Program-made: the position numbers and the translations under genes
Shown here: one piece after another, positions 21,587-32,628 of the stretch
Position numbering within the stretch: position 1 is the stretch's first letter
Layout: the number at the start of each line of letters is the position of its first letter
Notes under the pieces: model-generated
Database searches by the model: none
The model's input: the letters and a program-made list of their open reading frames with translations, nothing else
What the model was told of the DNA's origin: nothing
From: Phytophthora colocasiae
Lineage: Eukaryota > Oomycota > Peronosporomycetes > Peronosporales > Peronosporaceae
DNA length: 64,000 bases
Direction of reading: 5' to 3'
NCBI GenBank assembly: GCA_018806915.1
Contig: JAGKQI010000028.1
Span: forward strand, 496,001-560,000

Positions 21587-21688
21587 ACACAAAACCAGCT
21601 ACAACAGACAGTCTCCGGAACGACACGAAGACAAGCAAGATGCGGTCAGTACCTCAGTAACTCTTATTTAAAAGTTTCGCCATCGATT

Positions 21689-22377
21689 TCAAGTTGTCTG
21701 CGTCTTGCGCTTGTTGCGCTCTCGAAGAAGTTTCCTCATTCTGAAAGCGTATTCTTCCAGTCGAGACCAGGCAGATACGTGGAGGACTCGCGCGACCTCC
21801 AGTTCCTCTTGCTCGTCGGTCGTTAATTTGTTCTCCTTTCTTCTGCTTTGGCTTTTCATCAGTAGAAGCACCAGCTCTGACAGCTGGGTCGTTGTCAGCT
21901 CTGACGTTGTCGGTAAATCTGGTAACGCCATGCGTTTGTTATCGTTCGCAGAGATCTTGACAGTGACCGTCTCCGATAGCACCAACGTCTGTGCGTCATT
22001 GGCCTCAGCCGCTGTCCACAGGCTCTTGAGTTGATTCCCGTCAATTGCTGCCGCCGGCGTGTGACGACCCACGATCAGCAGTTTGCAAGTACCAGGTGAA
22101 CATTTCTAGTAGGAAATGGAATAAGGACTGCAATACGGACTGTAGCTGCTACATATTACTGTACCTGCGGGTTCAGTTGCACCTGCAGGGACACGACGTC
22201 CCCCGACGCTGCGAGGACGCCAAGTGCTGGACGCACTCGCAGCTTCCGCGGAGCTGTGCACTGCACTTTGAAGAGTGTGGGAACACTCGGCTGCGTCACA
22301 TTGCGCAGTATCAAAGTGTCTTGTCGATGGTCAGCGGAGAGCTCTAGCGGCGCTGTGCCGACGTCACCTAGCTCCAT
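21689..22377 (-). CDS. MSP (major sperm protein) domain protein, two exons
   Basis: Exon 1 is 22377-22165 and exon 2 is 22105-21689, joined over a 59-bp intron (GTACAG...CTACTAG) in phase 0, giving 209 residues. Exon 1 carries most of an MSP/VAP-type immunoglobulin-like domain: a hydrophobic LEL start, FKVQCTAPRKLRVRP, and GVLAASGDVVSLQVQLNP. These match the conserved strands of the family. The second exon completes the domain and continues as a charged helical tail (EEQEELEVAR...RMRKLLRERNKR) without a transmembrane anchor, so it would be a soluble MSP protein, not a classical tail-anchored VAP. The splice model is inferred from sequence alone. Confidence 0.65.
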
Positions 22378-22983
22378 TTACGGTCAACGTCAACCACTAC
22401 TACACTGTAAGGGGTCCACTAATAGAGGGAGTGACGATTCCCAAAACGCCACAGCTCTCTCCACAATGCGTTTTCGGGGCCGAAACTTGGTACGATCATG
22501 TAAGACCATTTGATGCAGCTCGTGTCATATTCACAGGGCGACAGCGGGTGTGTACGGCGCACAACCAGCGCATATGTGCTGCCAGGGGAAGCTTTGTTTG
22601 GGACAGGGGGTTCGTCTACATCCTGAAGGGGATGGGCACGTATACCTCTATATAATGTCGCTCACGGTAGCGTGGCAGCACGTATACCTCTATATAATGT
22701 CGCTGACGGTAGCGTGGCAGCTGTTCTTAAAGAGGATATCCTGGCCGTGTGTGTCGGACAGGGCAGGCATCGCCTTCCAAAGTCGTCACAAGTTGTAGCA
22801 AATGGTTCTCTGTGCTTGTACCAAGTTTCGTCCGCGCAAGTGGTCTGTGTGGAGCGCTATGGCGCTTCCTCCCGTGCTGCACAGTGAGCTACTTATTAAG
22901 TGCGATTATACGTACGCGTTCGGCAGGGAGTACCGTGAGCGACATTAAATACGCTGTATACGCGGAAACCCACACTAAAACAA
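22378..22983. other. Intergenic region upstream of the ATAD2-like gene
   Basis: Divergent upstream region of the MSP and ATAD2-like genes. It contains a 42-bp tandem duplication; no gene is supported. Confidence 0.5.
22636..22721. repeat. 42-bp direct tandem repeat, two units
   Basis: Two adjacent 42-bp units starting GCACGTATACC and differing at one base (CTCACGG versus CTGACGG). Each holds a TATATAATG box-like stretch. It may be a recent promoter duplication. Confidence 0.8.
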
Positions 22984-25900
22984 ATGGGTGCCAGCGTATT
23001 GGAAGGAGCGTCTCCAAGCAGCAGCGGTAAGGAATAGCTCCAGGAGCCTTTGACTGTGCGTTGAGTGCCTTCCCTCACTTTTGTGTCTTGTTGCAGACTC
23101 GTCCCCGGAGGTCGTGGAGCCTCCGCACGCCGTTGAGCAGGAAGAAGAAGAGGAGGAGGAGGAGGTTTGGTCACTTTCCCTCGTTTTAACCGTCAACTCC
23201 AACTAAATCTGTCTTGCCTGTACGAAATAATCTCTTAGTCGGAAGATGGAGATACGGACGAACTAGAAGAAAACAAAGAGGAAGACGAACAGGAAGAAGA
23301 AGAACTAGAAGAAGAAGTACAAGAGAAGAGAACGAGACGCTCTTCGGTACGTTCTCCTTAGATAAATAGCTACAGTGAGTGTTGGTCTCACCATTTCTGT
23401 GCCCTCAAACAGCGTCGTCTTCAATCAGAGCTGGACATCATCAGCCCACCGCCTTCCACCCACGATGAGGCGTCGCCCTCCTCGCCCTTGCGCTATTCAC
23501 TACGCACACGCCACTCGAAGCCCAAGCGGTTCGACGAGTCCATGTACAACGAAGTTTTCACCAGCAATTCCCACTCCACGACGTACGCCGAGTCCACGCC
23601 AGAGTCCGTCGTCAACAAAAGTATCAGCAAGAAGCGCCGACGTCGTCGCAGTCCGAACCGCAGTCGCCGATCCAAGAGGCAACGTCGACGACGTCCAGAC
23701 GAGGAGGAACACGAAGAAGATGACGAGCAGGAGGAAGACGAGGAGGAGCTACCTATGAGGGAGATCAATCGACGCATCAAAGCGCAGGAGAGAGAGGAGA
23801 GGGCGAAGGCACGGGAGCTGGAGAGACGCTCGCACTCAACCCGCTACTCACTCCGATCACGTGAAAGTCTCACGACGAGTGAGGCCAGCGCAATTTCGCC
23901 CCCACAGACAGAAACCAGACAACGTACAACAAAGAGGTCGCAGCTGGAGATGAGTGTGGAAGAAAACCAAGCTGAAGCCCACGACGCAGACAACGAGTCT
24001 CAGTCCGAGAATGACGAGGCAAACTCAGAGGATGAACACGACGAGGAGGACGACGAAGGACCGGCTAACTCAACTCGTTACCATTTACGTCAGCGTCGAC
24101 AAGCCTCTGTCGAGAACGGTGTCGCTACTCGAAGCCGAACAAAGACTCTATCTGCACCTCCTTTCGAAGAAGACACGTCGCGACGCTATTCACTTCGTAA
24201 CCGCTCGAAAACACATCGGGCCGATGCCGATGAAGATGCGACTGCATCTCCAGAGACTGCGGCTTACGCAGAATTCCAGAAACGACAGAATAATCGGGTT
24301 TCCAGGCCTAGGATCACCACGAACGGCTCTGGCAGCAATAGACGGCTGTTTCTGTCCGATATGGACACGTCTCCACGCCCGCGCCGCCGTCGAAGCCGAG
24401 GACGCCGAGGACACCGGAATCGTCGCCGTCGGTCTCTTTCGTCATCGTCCTCGGGCTCGTCTTCGTCTGATATGTTCATGGATGACGATGATTCGGACGG
24501 CGGAATGCGAACGAGCAGCCCATGGCGGTCTGGGAAGGCCCGAAAAAGCGGAAGTTCACGAGCCGATATTACTCCAGTGGAAGTCGATCGCAGTATTACG
24601 TGGGACAGCGTGGGTGGCTTGAAGTCGCACATTGAAGCACTGAAGGAAATGGTGATGTTGCCGCTGCTGTACCCAGAATTTTACGAGAAGTACAACGTCT
24701 CGCCTCCGTCTGGTGTGCTGTTTTATGGGCCACCAGGCACTGGCAAAACGCTGCTGGCGAGAGCTCTGGCTAATTCTTTCTACAGTGAAGGTGAGCAATC
24801 CAGTGGCTCTGACGAAGCTGCAAGCTCTTCGCACAACAAAAAGAAACAGCGGCCGAAGCAACACGTGACGTTTTATATGCGGAAGGGAGCGGATTGTTTG
24901 AGCAAGTGGGTGGGGGAGGCCGAGCGTCAACTTCGACTGTTGTTTGAAGAAGCTAAGAGGAACCAGCCTTCGATAATTTTTTTCGATGAGATTGACGGCC
25001 TTGCACCTGTGCGCAGCGCCAAACAAGATCAGATCCACGCGTCGATTGTGTCAACGTTGCTGGCTTTGATGGACGGAATGGATTCACGGGGCCGCGTCGT
25101 CGTAATCGGAGCCACCAACCGCCTCGATGCGATTGATCCTGCGCTGCGTCGTCCTGGTCGGTTTGATCGAGAATTAGGCTTCAAGCTACCAAATGTGAAC
25201 GAGCGGAAGAGTATGCTGACGATCCACTCAAACCACTGGAAGCCTCCGCTATCAGATCGGTTCTTGACGGAGCTTGCAGAACAGACGGTGGGTTATTGTG
25301 GCGCTGATATCAAAGCTCTTTGTGCAGAGGCAGCCTTGTGCTCTTTGCGGCGTGTGTACCCCCAGGTGTATGCAAGCCAAGACAAGTTGCTGATCAATCT
25401 TGAGAAAGTGGTCGTAGCTCGAGGGGATTTCGCCAAGGCAGCGAAGAAAATCACTCCCGCTTCTCATCGCGCGGTCAGTTCGTTTGCAGCGCCGTTACCA
25501 CGCGCCGTTAAGGGGCTGTTAGAGGACCAGTTGAGGAAGGTGGTGCGAGATGTAGCGCACCATTTCCCGCTGTTTCCCCTTGACAAGTCTGCTATTGATG
25601 ACGCTATTACGGACAACAACGAGGAAGATGTGAATGCTCAAGACGAGGATGAGGACGAAGATGATATGGATATTTATGCCATTGCGAACCGTGATGACTG
25701 CGATGTTTGTCATGGAGACGAAGGTGAGCTGCTGTGCTGTGATGCATGCCCTGGGGCATTTCATCGTGCGTGCCTCTCGGCTCCTGAATCTGCTGATGAA
25801 AGCACTGGAGAACTGTGGTTTTGCCCTGAATGTCGGAATTCAAGCTTTAGTGAAATGCAGAGGGCGGTACAGCGCGCACAGAAGAAGAAGCGAGTGCACT

Positions 25901-28444
25901 CTATCGCTTCTCTCCACTTGCCCCGACACTCAGGTTTCCCCCGCGTTTTGATCACTGGCAAGGCTGGCATGGGGCAACAGTACATTGGTCCAGCGCTGCT
26001 GCACTCGTTGGAAGGGCTCACGCATTTCTCTTTGGACTATCCTTCCCTTGTAGCCGATTCCAACTCACACTTCCCTGAGGAAGCTCTAATTCAGCGACTG
26101 AGCGAGGCCCAGAAGTGCCTCCCGTGTGTGCTTTATCTCCCTCAAGTCGAGCTGTGGTGGAAGAACACGAGCGAGTCCATGCACCTGACCCTGAAAATGA
26201 TGCTCATGAATCTACAAGTGCGGGCCAACTTGCCCATTTTGTTCCTAGCGTGCACCGCGTCGTCCTCATGTGACGAACAGAGTTTGCCGGAGGATCTGTT
26301 GGCACTCTTTCAAGAGGACCCAAGCGTCTCCCTGACTTCTGTGGTTCTGGAGCTGGATGCCCCAAGTTCGAGTGCTCGACTAGCTCACTTTGAGCAAGTT
26401 TTCAGCTCATTTGCCTCGCCCCCGGCTGTTCCGAAAGCCAAACGATCCCAGGATGAAAGACTTAAAGTGCTGCCATTGGCCCCTCCTGCACCTGCTCCTA
26501 AGATTGAAATGAGTCCGGAAGCGCAGAAGAAGCGAAAGGAGCGAGACTTTCATTTTCTGCGTGAGCTGCGGATTTTCCTGAGCCAAGTACTGGACTACTG
26601 CTACTCGCAGAAGGTCTACACACCGTTCTACGTCCCAGTGGATCCCGAGGCAGTGCCGAACTACTACTTGATTGTGAAACGCCCCATGGACTTGAGCACA
26701 ATGCGGGATAAACTGAACGACGAGGAGTACACGTGCTTCGAGCAATTCATGGACGACATTCAGCTCATCGTGCGCAATGCCAACGTTTTCAACCCCAAGC
26801 GCAGTAGAACGCGTCACATCGCACACGCGGCCGGAGCCATGAAGGACAATATTCTGTCGTATGCGCACCGGTTCCGCCTCCGCCAGGGCTACGACCTGTT
26901 CGATAAGTGCCGAGGTGTGACAAAGCGTCTTCGAGCACACCCAGCAATGTACGGAGAGTATGGCCAACGTTTTTCAAAGACGAATAACAAGAGCAGCCGC
27001 AGAAACCACGTTCTTACCCCGGAGAAGCCTGGTGTGCGCACCAGTGCGCGGCTTCGTGGCGTCAAGGCCCCCGAGATTAGCTTGGAGGCAGTCATTTCAC
27101 ACGCGACAGCAAGTGTCAACAAGGCTACAAGCAACGGAGTAACTGTGAAGGAGGAGCCTGTGGGCGAAGTTGAGGATGAGAGCAAGAGTAAGGAAATGGC
27201 AAACGGCTCTAAAGATCAGTCCACTGTGCAGTGGTTTGCGGAAGAGGAGGAGGAGGAAGAGGGAGAAGAAAAGAAGAGTGATGACGAGGATTCTGCCAAA
27301 ACTGATGAGAAGCCCGACGAGGAGAGTGATGCAAAGTCTGACGATGAAACGAATGAGAAATCAGACGAAGACACAACGGAGGAGAATGATGAAGTGTTTG
27401 AAGAGGGCGACCGCATCTTCGTGAGCAGTCGGACGCACCCAGGAATCAACAAAGAAGGAGGCGCCGCTGTGGTGCTGAGTCGAAACAGAGACGGCACGTA
27501 CAATGTCAAGTACTTTTTGGGTGGCGGGGAGAAATCCGTGAGCGTCAAGTATATTAGGCGTTTGACGGACGATGCTGTAATGGAGTCGGTCAAGATTCAG
27601 CGTTCAGCGGGAGGTAACGGGACCGACGCAGCGGGTGACGTTCGCCTTATCCAGGCTGAGGAGAAAATGGACGAGACGGACTATTTCGACGAGCTGTTGT
27701 GGCCTTTGCTGAAGGACGAAGGGTGGGAACGTGACGACAAGTTCGACATCATTGAGGCCTCGGACAAGGAGTCAGGCTTGGCCGTACAGCGCATTGTGTT
27801 CTTTCCGGGTGAGAAGCGCGACGGCAAGCCGGTGATGTTGACCAGCGTGTTAGAGGCGATTGCGTACATCCAAGCGGACCCAGAGCTGTCGCTCAAGTGC
27901 TTTGGCAATCGGTACTCGGACCGTATGATGACTGATGAGGCTCTTGGTGTAGAGAGCAGTGACGGAGAAGCTGTGGAAGCCGTAGAAGCCGTAGAGGGGG
28001 CGTCTCCGTCAGGCGATACAACGGAAGAGAAGGGTCCAGCAGAGACTATCGAAACTACCGCAGACGAACCGATGCCTGACGCAGAAGACGAGAAGCCGAC
28101 AGAGTCTCCCGAGTTTATTTATGACGAGGTATGTCGGACTGCTTTGATTCTGCTTTTTCCATTGCGTATCTGATGGAGGAATGTTGTTTTGTTGTTGCAG
28201 ACTCGAATGACGAGGATCCTGACGAAGCTGGTGGCGAAGACGGCGGACTGGTCAGTTGAGAAACTGCGCGATGAGCTGCTGATGCTCAACAAGTTGGCGT
28301 ATCCGTACCGCAACCGCTTCGACCGCACAGAACTGATGATGGTACGTGGTGACAAAACGAGAAAAAGAAAGAGAAGTTTGTACTGACATTTTTTAATTTT
28401 TTGTTTCTCTGCAGGTCATAGAGGCACACATAATGATGTTGTAG
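22984..28444 (+). CDS. ATAD2/Yta7-like AAA+ ATPase with PHD finger and bromodomain
   Basis: Six exons are inferred: 22984-23026, 23097-23164, 23239-23346, 23413-28128, 28201-28341, 28415-28444. All phases fit, giving about 1701 residues. The donor of intron 2 (GTTTGG) is atypical. The N-terminus is acidic, then basic. It carries repeated RYSLR-type motifs. An AAA+ module has Walker A GPPGTGKT at about 512-519 and Walker B IIFFDE at about 594-599, plus GATNR and RRPGRFDRE. A PHD finger follows at about 836-880. Next come a degenerate second AAA-like region (from about 917), a bromodomain (about 1120-1203, with PNYYLIVKRPMDL), a Glu/Asp-rich linker, and a Tudor-like segment (about 1405-1460). 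It is presumably a nuclear nucleosome-remodelling or histone-chaperone ATPase reading acetylated and methylated histones. Confidence 0.85.
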
Positions 28445-28735
28445 TAATAAGATGCCGTACGGTGAGAATCCACCGATCATGCCGCGCTGCACACGACGCG
28501 AAGCAGTGCAGCAAGCATAGACCTCGAACGCTGTTAAGAGGCAAAGTCAGGGCAGTAGTTTGTTTTGACCAATCATATGCTGCCATTCGAGCTCTTTTGA
28601 CCAATCATATGAAGTTATAGAAAGTGTTCTCCTCTTACAGTGTATTTAAGTGGACCCATCTTCTGTACCCATCTTTGATTGGACAAAACACAACCTTCTT
28701 CATCTTCGGTAGAATCATAAAAACTACTTGAAAAA
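28445..28735. other. Intergenic region upstream of the VAMP7-like gene
   Basis: No gene. A short direct repeat (TTTTGACCAATCATATG) occurs twice near 28561-28612. Confidence 0.5.
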
Positions 28736-29407
28736 ATGCCGATCGTGTACGCGCTCGTGTCTCGTGAGAAGACGGTCCTAGCCGAGTATACGGCCACCTC
28801 CGGCAACTTCCCCACTGTCACGCGCGTGCTGCTAGCCAAGATCCCGACTGCTGACGGCCGCATGTCGTACGTATACGACCGCCACATCTTCCACTACATC
28901 GTGGAGGCCGGCGTGACGTATCTCTGCATGGCGGACGACGACCTCAAGCGCCGCGTTCCTTTCCTCTTCCTGGAAGACATGAAGAACCGCTTCCAAGCGA
29001 CGTACGGGGAGCGTGCGCTTACGGCCATCGCCTTCGCCATGAACGACCAGTTCCAGCACGAGATCCGCCGCCTGCTGGACTACTACAACGCCAATCCAGA
29101 CGCAGATTCCCTCTCGAGAGTCAAACAGCAGATTGATGATGTGAAGGACATTATGGTGGAGAACATCGAGAAGGTCCTGGACAGAGGAGAGAAGTTCGAG
29201 CTGCTCGTGGACCGCACAGACAAATTGAACCGCCAATCGGTCAAGTTCGAACGTTCGTCTACAAATCTGCGCAAGTCCATGTGGAGACGCAACGTTAAGT
29301 TGTGGCTGCTGCTGGTGTTCGTGGGGCTATTCGTCATTTATCTCGTCATTTCCATGGCCTGTGGATTCGACTTCAGTGGCTGTTCTGGTAAACGCGAGGA
29401 GGAATGA
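28736..29407 (+). CDS. VAMP7-like R-SNARE
   Basis: A 223-residue longin-type vesicle SNARE that would drive fusion of endosomal, vacuolar or secretory vesicles. The N-terminal longin domain spans about 1-115 (MPIVYALVSREKTVLAEY...). The R-SNARE helix spans about 128-185 with the zero-layer Arg150 in VLDRGEKFELL. A single C-terminal transmembrane segment lies at about 189-208, followed by a short Cys-containing lumenal tail. Length and order match VAMP7 proteins of plants and oomycetes. The ATG follows an A-rich AAAAA context. It is convergent with the next gene, 132 bp away. Confidence 0.93.
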   Translation: MPIVYALVSREKTVLAEYTATSGNFPTVTRVLLAKIPTADGRMSYVYDRHIFHYIVEAGVTYLCMADDDLKRRVPFLFLEDMKNRFQATYGERALTAIAFAMNDQFQHEIRRLLDYYNANPDADSLSRVKQQIDDVKDIMVENIEKVLDRGEKFELLVDRTDKLNRQSVKFERSSTNLRKSMWRRNVKLWLLLVFVGLFVIYLVISMACGFDFSGCSGKREEE

Positions 29408-29539
29408 AATGGAGAAGTCAGTTACAACAAGTTGCAAGTTTTCTCGTCGGCTTATTGTGCCGAGTGGCTGCTATTCGCAAAGAGGTTTGTTAAGTCTATC
29501 TATTCATCTACGTTCTATGTGTGTTTTTTTTCTTTCTCT

Positions 29540-31360
29540 CTAGTGGGGTGTATAGTCCAATGCACGGTCAAAGTTCGTCTCGGAGGTGCTGCGTACCCCA
29601 TGATGCCAATGGCTCTCCATGTTGGCGTGCAAAGCTGCGGTGATAGCTGCATAGATGGCTTCGTCTCGTCCCAAGAAATGAACCAAAGAAAACTGGCAAC
29701 CAGTGAAGGCCAGCGCTTCCTTAGCCACGTCAACGTTGGGGCTCTGCAAGCCCCGCGCCAGACGAGCGAAGACACGACGCTGGAGAATCTCCGTTGGGTC
29801 CACTTGGTGAAGTGGAGGACCAGACATGATGACACGCGCCACCATTCGAATGGCGCCCACTTCCTGCTTCGGGTAACGCGTGGGCCACGCACTCAGCAAT
29901 CGCTTCAACAATGGACCTGTGACGGACGGCATGTACGCTACGAACTGGCCAGCACAGCTGATGAGCTCTTCGTCGTCGGACCCGGCAGGATCGACCCAAT
30001 GCGCTCGCCACAAGGACACGAGGCTGGTCATGCAGTTGCGAGTGAGCTCCTTCTGCTGCTCCTCTTGTTCCTGAGCAGCGTCTGAACCCTCTGCGGGTGG
30101 AATTTCCAGCAAACTCTCCTCCACGTGCTCGATCGAGTAGCGCAGAAGCTCCGTGAAGCCGTGGCCGTGGTCGTGCGCGTGGTCTACGATCACTTGGGTT
30201 GACGTCTTCTCCACGCCAAGAGTCTGTGCACGCGCCGCGACGGCTTTCACGTACTCCACACGTAACGCTGTGGCATCTGCAAGTGCACGGGCGAGGTGGA
30301 GTCGCTTGGTGGGGCAACTTTTGTGAATGGCACGTAGAATATCGAGGCGTGCGCTGGCAGTGCGGAAGTCCTCGAAGCGCAAGGCGTTCACCAGCGCATG
30401 CATAAACGTCGGCGTGATGAGACTGTCTGCTGCTGCTGCAGGAGTTGCAGCTGTTGGAAGTGATGACGGCGTGTGCAGATTGAGTTGGTCCTTGAACAGC
30501 GCATTGGCCAGTCCTCTTTTGACGAACTCCTCGTTGGGTTCGTCCGTGTCTGTTCCTGTGTCGTCTCCGAAGGCGCTGAGAGCTTGCCGTGGGCGATTTC
30601 GTCGCTCTTCACTGCGAGCGAAGAGTGCCTTGAAGATCGTGTCGATGACGTCGTCACGGCTGGCCACACGCTGAGGCAGACGCTTCTGCTGGCTGAAGAG
30701 CGTGAGCTGCTGAGGGAAGGCACTTCCTGCTGTCTCGGGGTACACATCCTCTGCATCCTGTCCAGTAGATGTTGAGGCCTCCTGGCCCTCCTCTTCATTC
30801 GGCTCGGGGCTTTGAAGCTCTGTCGACGTGAGCGACAGCTTGCGACGCATCGACATGGCCGCTGCCTTGGTCGTCGGCTGCATCTGTCCCTGTTTATTGA
30901 TTCCTTTCGAGCCCATACGCTGTCGTCTGGGCTTGCTCTGAGTGTTGTCATTGCTGGCGCGACCTGTAGCTCTGCTGTTGGTCTGGTTCTTCTTGGCCGC
31001 CTCAATGTTTTTGTGCAGTTTAGCAGCCGCCGCCGCAGTAGCAGAGCGTCTCGGACGTCGAGAACCTGCAGAAGAAGAAGAAGAAGCTGCAGAAGATGAT
31101 GAAGAAGCACCACGTCGGTCCGTCACAAAAGCCATCGAGCGCTTGGGCGTTGCCACAGGTGCTGGGGCCGCCTGGGCGACCCGTTGCGCGGCCGGCACGA
31201 AAACAGGCGCCGACAGAGACAGACTGGCGCTCCCGAAACGCTGCTCCAGCTCATCCTCGTCCAGACTGCGCTCGCGGTCGCGCTGGCGACGCACACGGCT
31301 GGCGCGAAGCTTGGAGCTGCCGCGCGCCTTGGCCGCGTCAGCAGACCCCGCACGGCGCAT
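29540..31360 (-). CDS. Divergent PP2A B56-like regulatory subunit
   Basis: A 606-residue protein. The first third is basic and low in complexity (Ser, Ala and Arg runs). From about residue 230 it is helical. The segment near the C-terminus (LLKRLLSAWPTRYPKQEV ... FARLARGLQSPNVDVAKEALAF) resembles the HEAT-like repeat of B56 (B') subunits, where a WP..hspKEV motif and SSPHFQVAERAL are typical. If correct, it would target protein phosphatase 2A. Similarity is limited, so another HEAT-repeat protein is possible. The ATG at 31360 is the first of the frame. A retrotransposon remnant begins about 140 bp upstream of it. Confidence 0.55.
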   Translation of the reverse strand: MRRAGSADAAKARGSSKLRASRVRRQRDRERSLDEDELEQRFGSASLSLSAPVFVPAAQRVAQAAPAPVATPKRSMAFVTDRRGASSSSSAASSSSSAGSRRPRRSATAAAAAKLHKNIEAAKKNQTNSRATGRASNDNTQSKPRRQRMGSKGINKQGQMQPTTKAAAMSMRRKLSLTSTELQSPEPNEEEGQEASTSTGQDAEDVYPETAGSAFPQQLTLFSQQKRLPQRVASRDDVIDTIFKALFARSEERRNRPRQALSAFGDDTGTDTDEPNEEFVKRGLANALFKDQLNLHTPSSLPTAATPAAAADSLITPTFMHALVNALRFEDFRTASARLDILRAIHKSCPTKRLHLARALADATALRVEYVKAVAARAQTLGVEKTSTQVIVDHAHDHGHGFTELLRYSIEHVEESLLEIPPAEGSDAAQEQEEQQKELTRNCMTSLVSLWRAHWVDPAGSDDEELISCAGQFVAYMPSVTGPLLKRLLSAWPTRYPKQEVGAIRMVARVIMSGPPLHQVDPTEILQRRVFARLARGLQSPNVDVAKEALAFTGCQFSLVHFLGRDEAIYAAITAALHANMESHWHHGVRSTSETNFDRALDYTPH

Positions 31361-31502
31361 TGTTGCTCAAGTGAAGGAACCGATGGCTGCATCGGCACCA
31401 TTTTGAACCAATCGGCGGGTTCATTCTTTTTAACCAATCAATGTGAATGCGCCGGAGATGTGATCCAATCAACAAAGGAGCTGTTCAGACATTATAGAAA
31501 CA

Positions 31503-32119
31503 TCTAGCGCACCCGAGCTGAATCCTTTAGCAGCAGGTCCTGCCTGCTCGCTATCATCTCTCATGTCTGTGCCCGGCACATACATCGCGCGCTCGTTCCT
31601 GCTCGAACGCGACGTCGCACGCGTCACCGCAGCTGATAGTGTGCTGCTATCAGTTGCATTCTGCGGTTGTTCGGACGCAACCGTAGATCCTCCCCCACTT
31701 AAGGAGGAAGCTACCCCACCGAGCATGCTCGGCAACCGTGGATGCCTCATGGCATTCACGTAGAACGGTGTATGCCCTGTCGAGCATGCACCGAGTTGTT
31801 CATGACAAACTCTGCCATCGGCAAGCACTCGCTCCAATGCGGGAACGAGTGAGCGTAGCTCTTCAGCGTGTCACCCAGTACGCAGTTGACACGTTCGGTC
31901 TGTCCGTCCGTCTGCGGATGATCCACAGTCGACATTGACAACTGTGAACCAAGAAGTGTAAACACTTCTTGCCAGAACCGCGCTGTGAAGCGTGGATCAC
32001 GGTCCGACACAATGTCGAGCGGCATGCCATGGTGTTTGAACACCATGTCAACAAACAGTCGCGCAGTCTGCGCGGCTGTAACAGTAGCCGGGACGGCAGC
32101 AAGATGAACCATCTTGCTG
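31503..32119 (-). mobile_element. Gypsy-1 copy C, left remnant (integrase fragment)
   Basis: A minus-strand integrase segment. It contains the second DDE Asp (SDRDPRFT), the DDE Glu (PQTDGQTERVN) and the following linker, and ends abruptly at the left. It is the other side of copy C: copy A lies exactly between this piece and 48703, and both sides carry TGCTG. The 3' pol end, chromodomain and 3' LTR of copy C are missing. Frameshifts and a small deletion mark it as dead. Confidence 0.85.
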
Positions 32120-32579
32120 TGTAACGGGGTTACACGTACAAGTGGTTGTACCACTTGTAACTCTAACAGTTAGGATAACTGTTAGAGGTTGGAAATGGGC
32201 CTCAGACCTTGGTGTGCTGTACACACCAATGGATACATGGGCGAACCACATTATTGGGTGGTTCGTGTGCATTTGTGCATATTATTGGTAGAAAGTAACG
32301 GATTTCTACCAATCACTGAGCAGAGTTTCTGCCAACCACACGTTGGCAGACCCTTTAGAAATAGATAACAAACAGTTTTAGGAGGTCCATAATTGGCTTA
32401 TGCCAAATTCAATAACAGTTCTCATTTTACGGTATTTTGCAGTTTAATTTAGTTATATTTGATTTAATTATTCTTATTTAAATAAGTATACTTAAATTAA
32501 GTCTATTCTAATTGCACGCTTCCTCATACACGTAAGCGCACGTGTACGCCATCTAATAGGTCTAGGTAGACCCATTACA
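32120..32579 (+). repeat. 5' LTR of Gypsy-1 copy A
   Basis: A 460-bp LTR with TG...CA ends (TGTAACGGGG ... CCCATTACA). It is built largely of successive perfect hairpins, for example TACAAGTGG/CCACTTGTA at 32137-32159 and CTCTAACAGTTA/TAACTGTTAGAG at 32161-32187. Confidence 0.95.
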
Positions 32580-32581
32580 CC

Positions 32582-32597
32582 TGGTAGCACTTTGTAG
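32582..32597 (+). other. Primer binding site of Gypsy-1 copy A
   Basis: Two bases after the LTR lies TGGTAGCACTTTGTAG. A PBS complementary to the CCA end of a tRNA begins TGG. The first 11 bases recur in the Gypsy-2 family. The tRNA was not identified. Confidence 0.65.
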
Positions 32598-32628
32598 TCC
32601 GTCCCACGACCGACTGCTGTTCGTTCGT

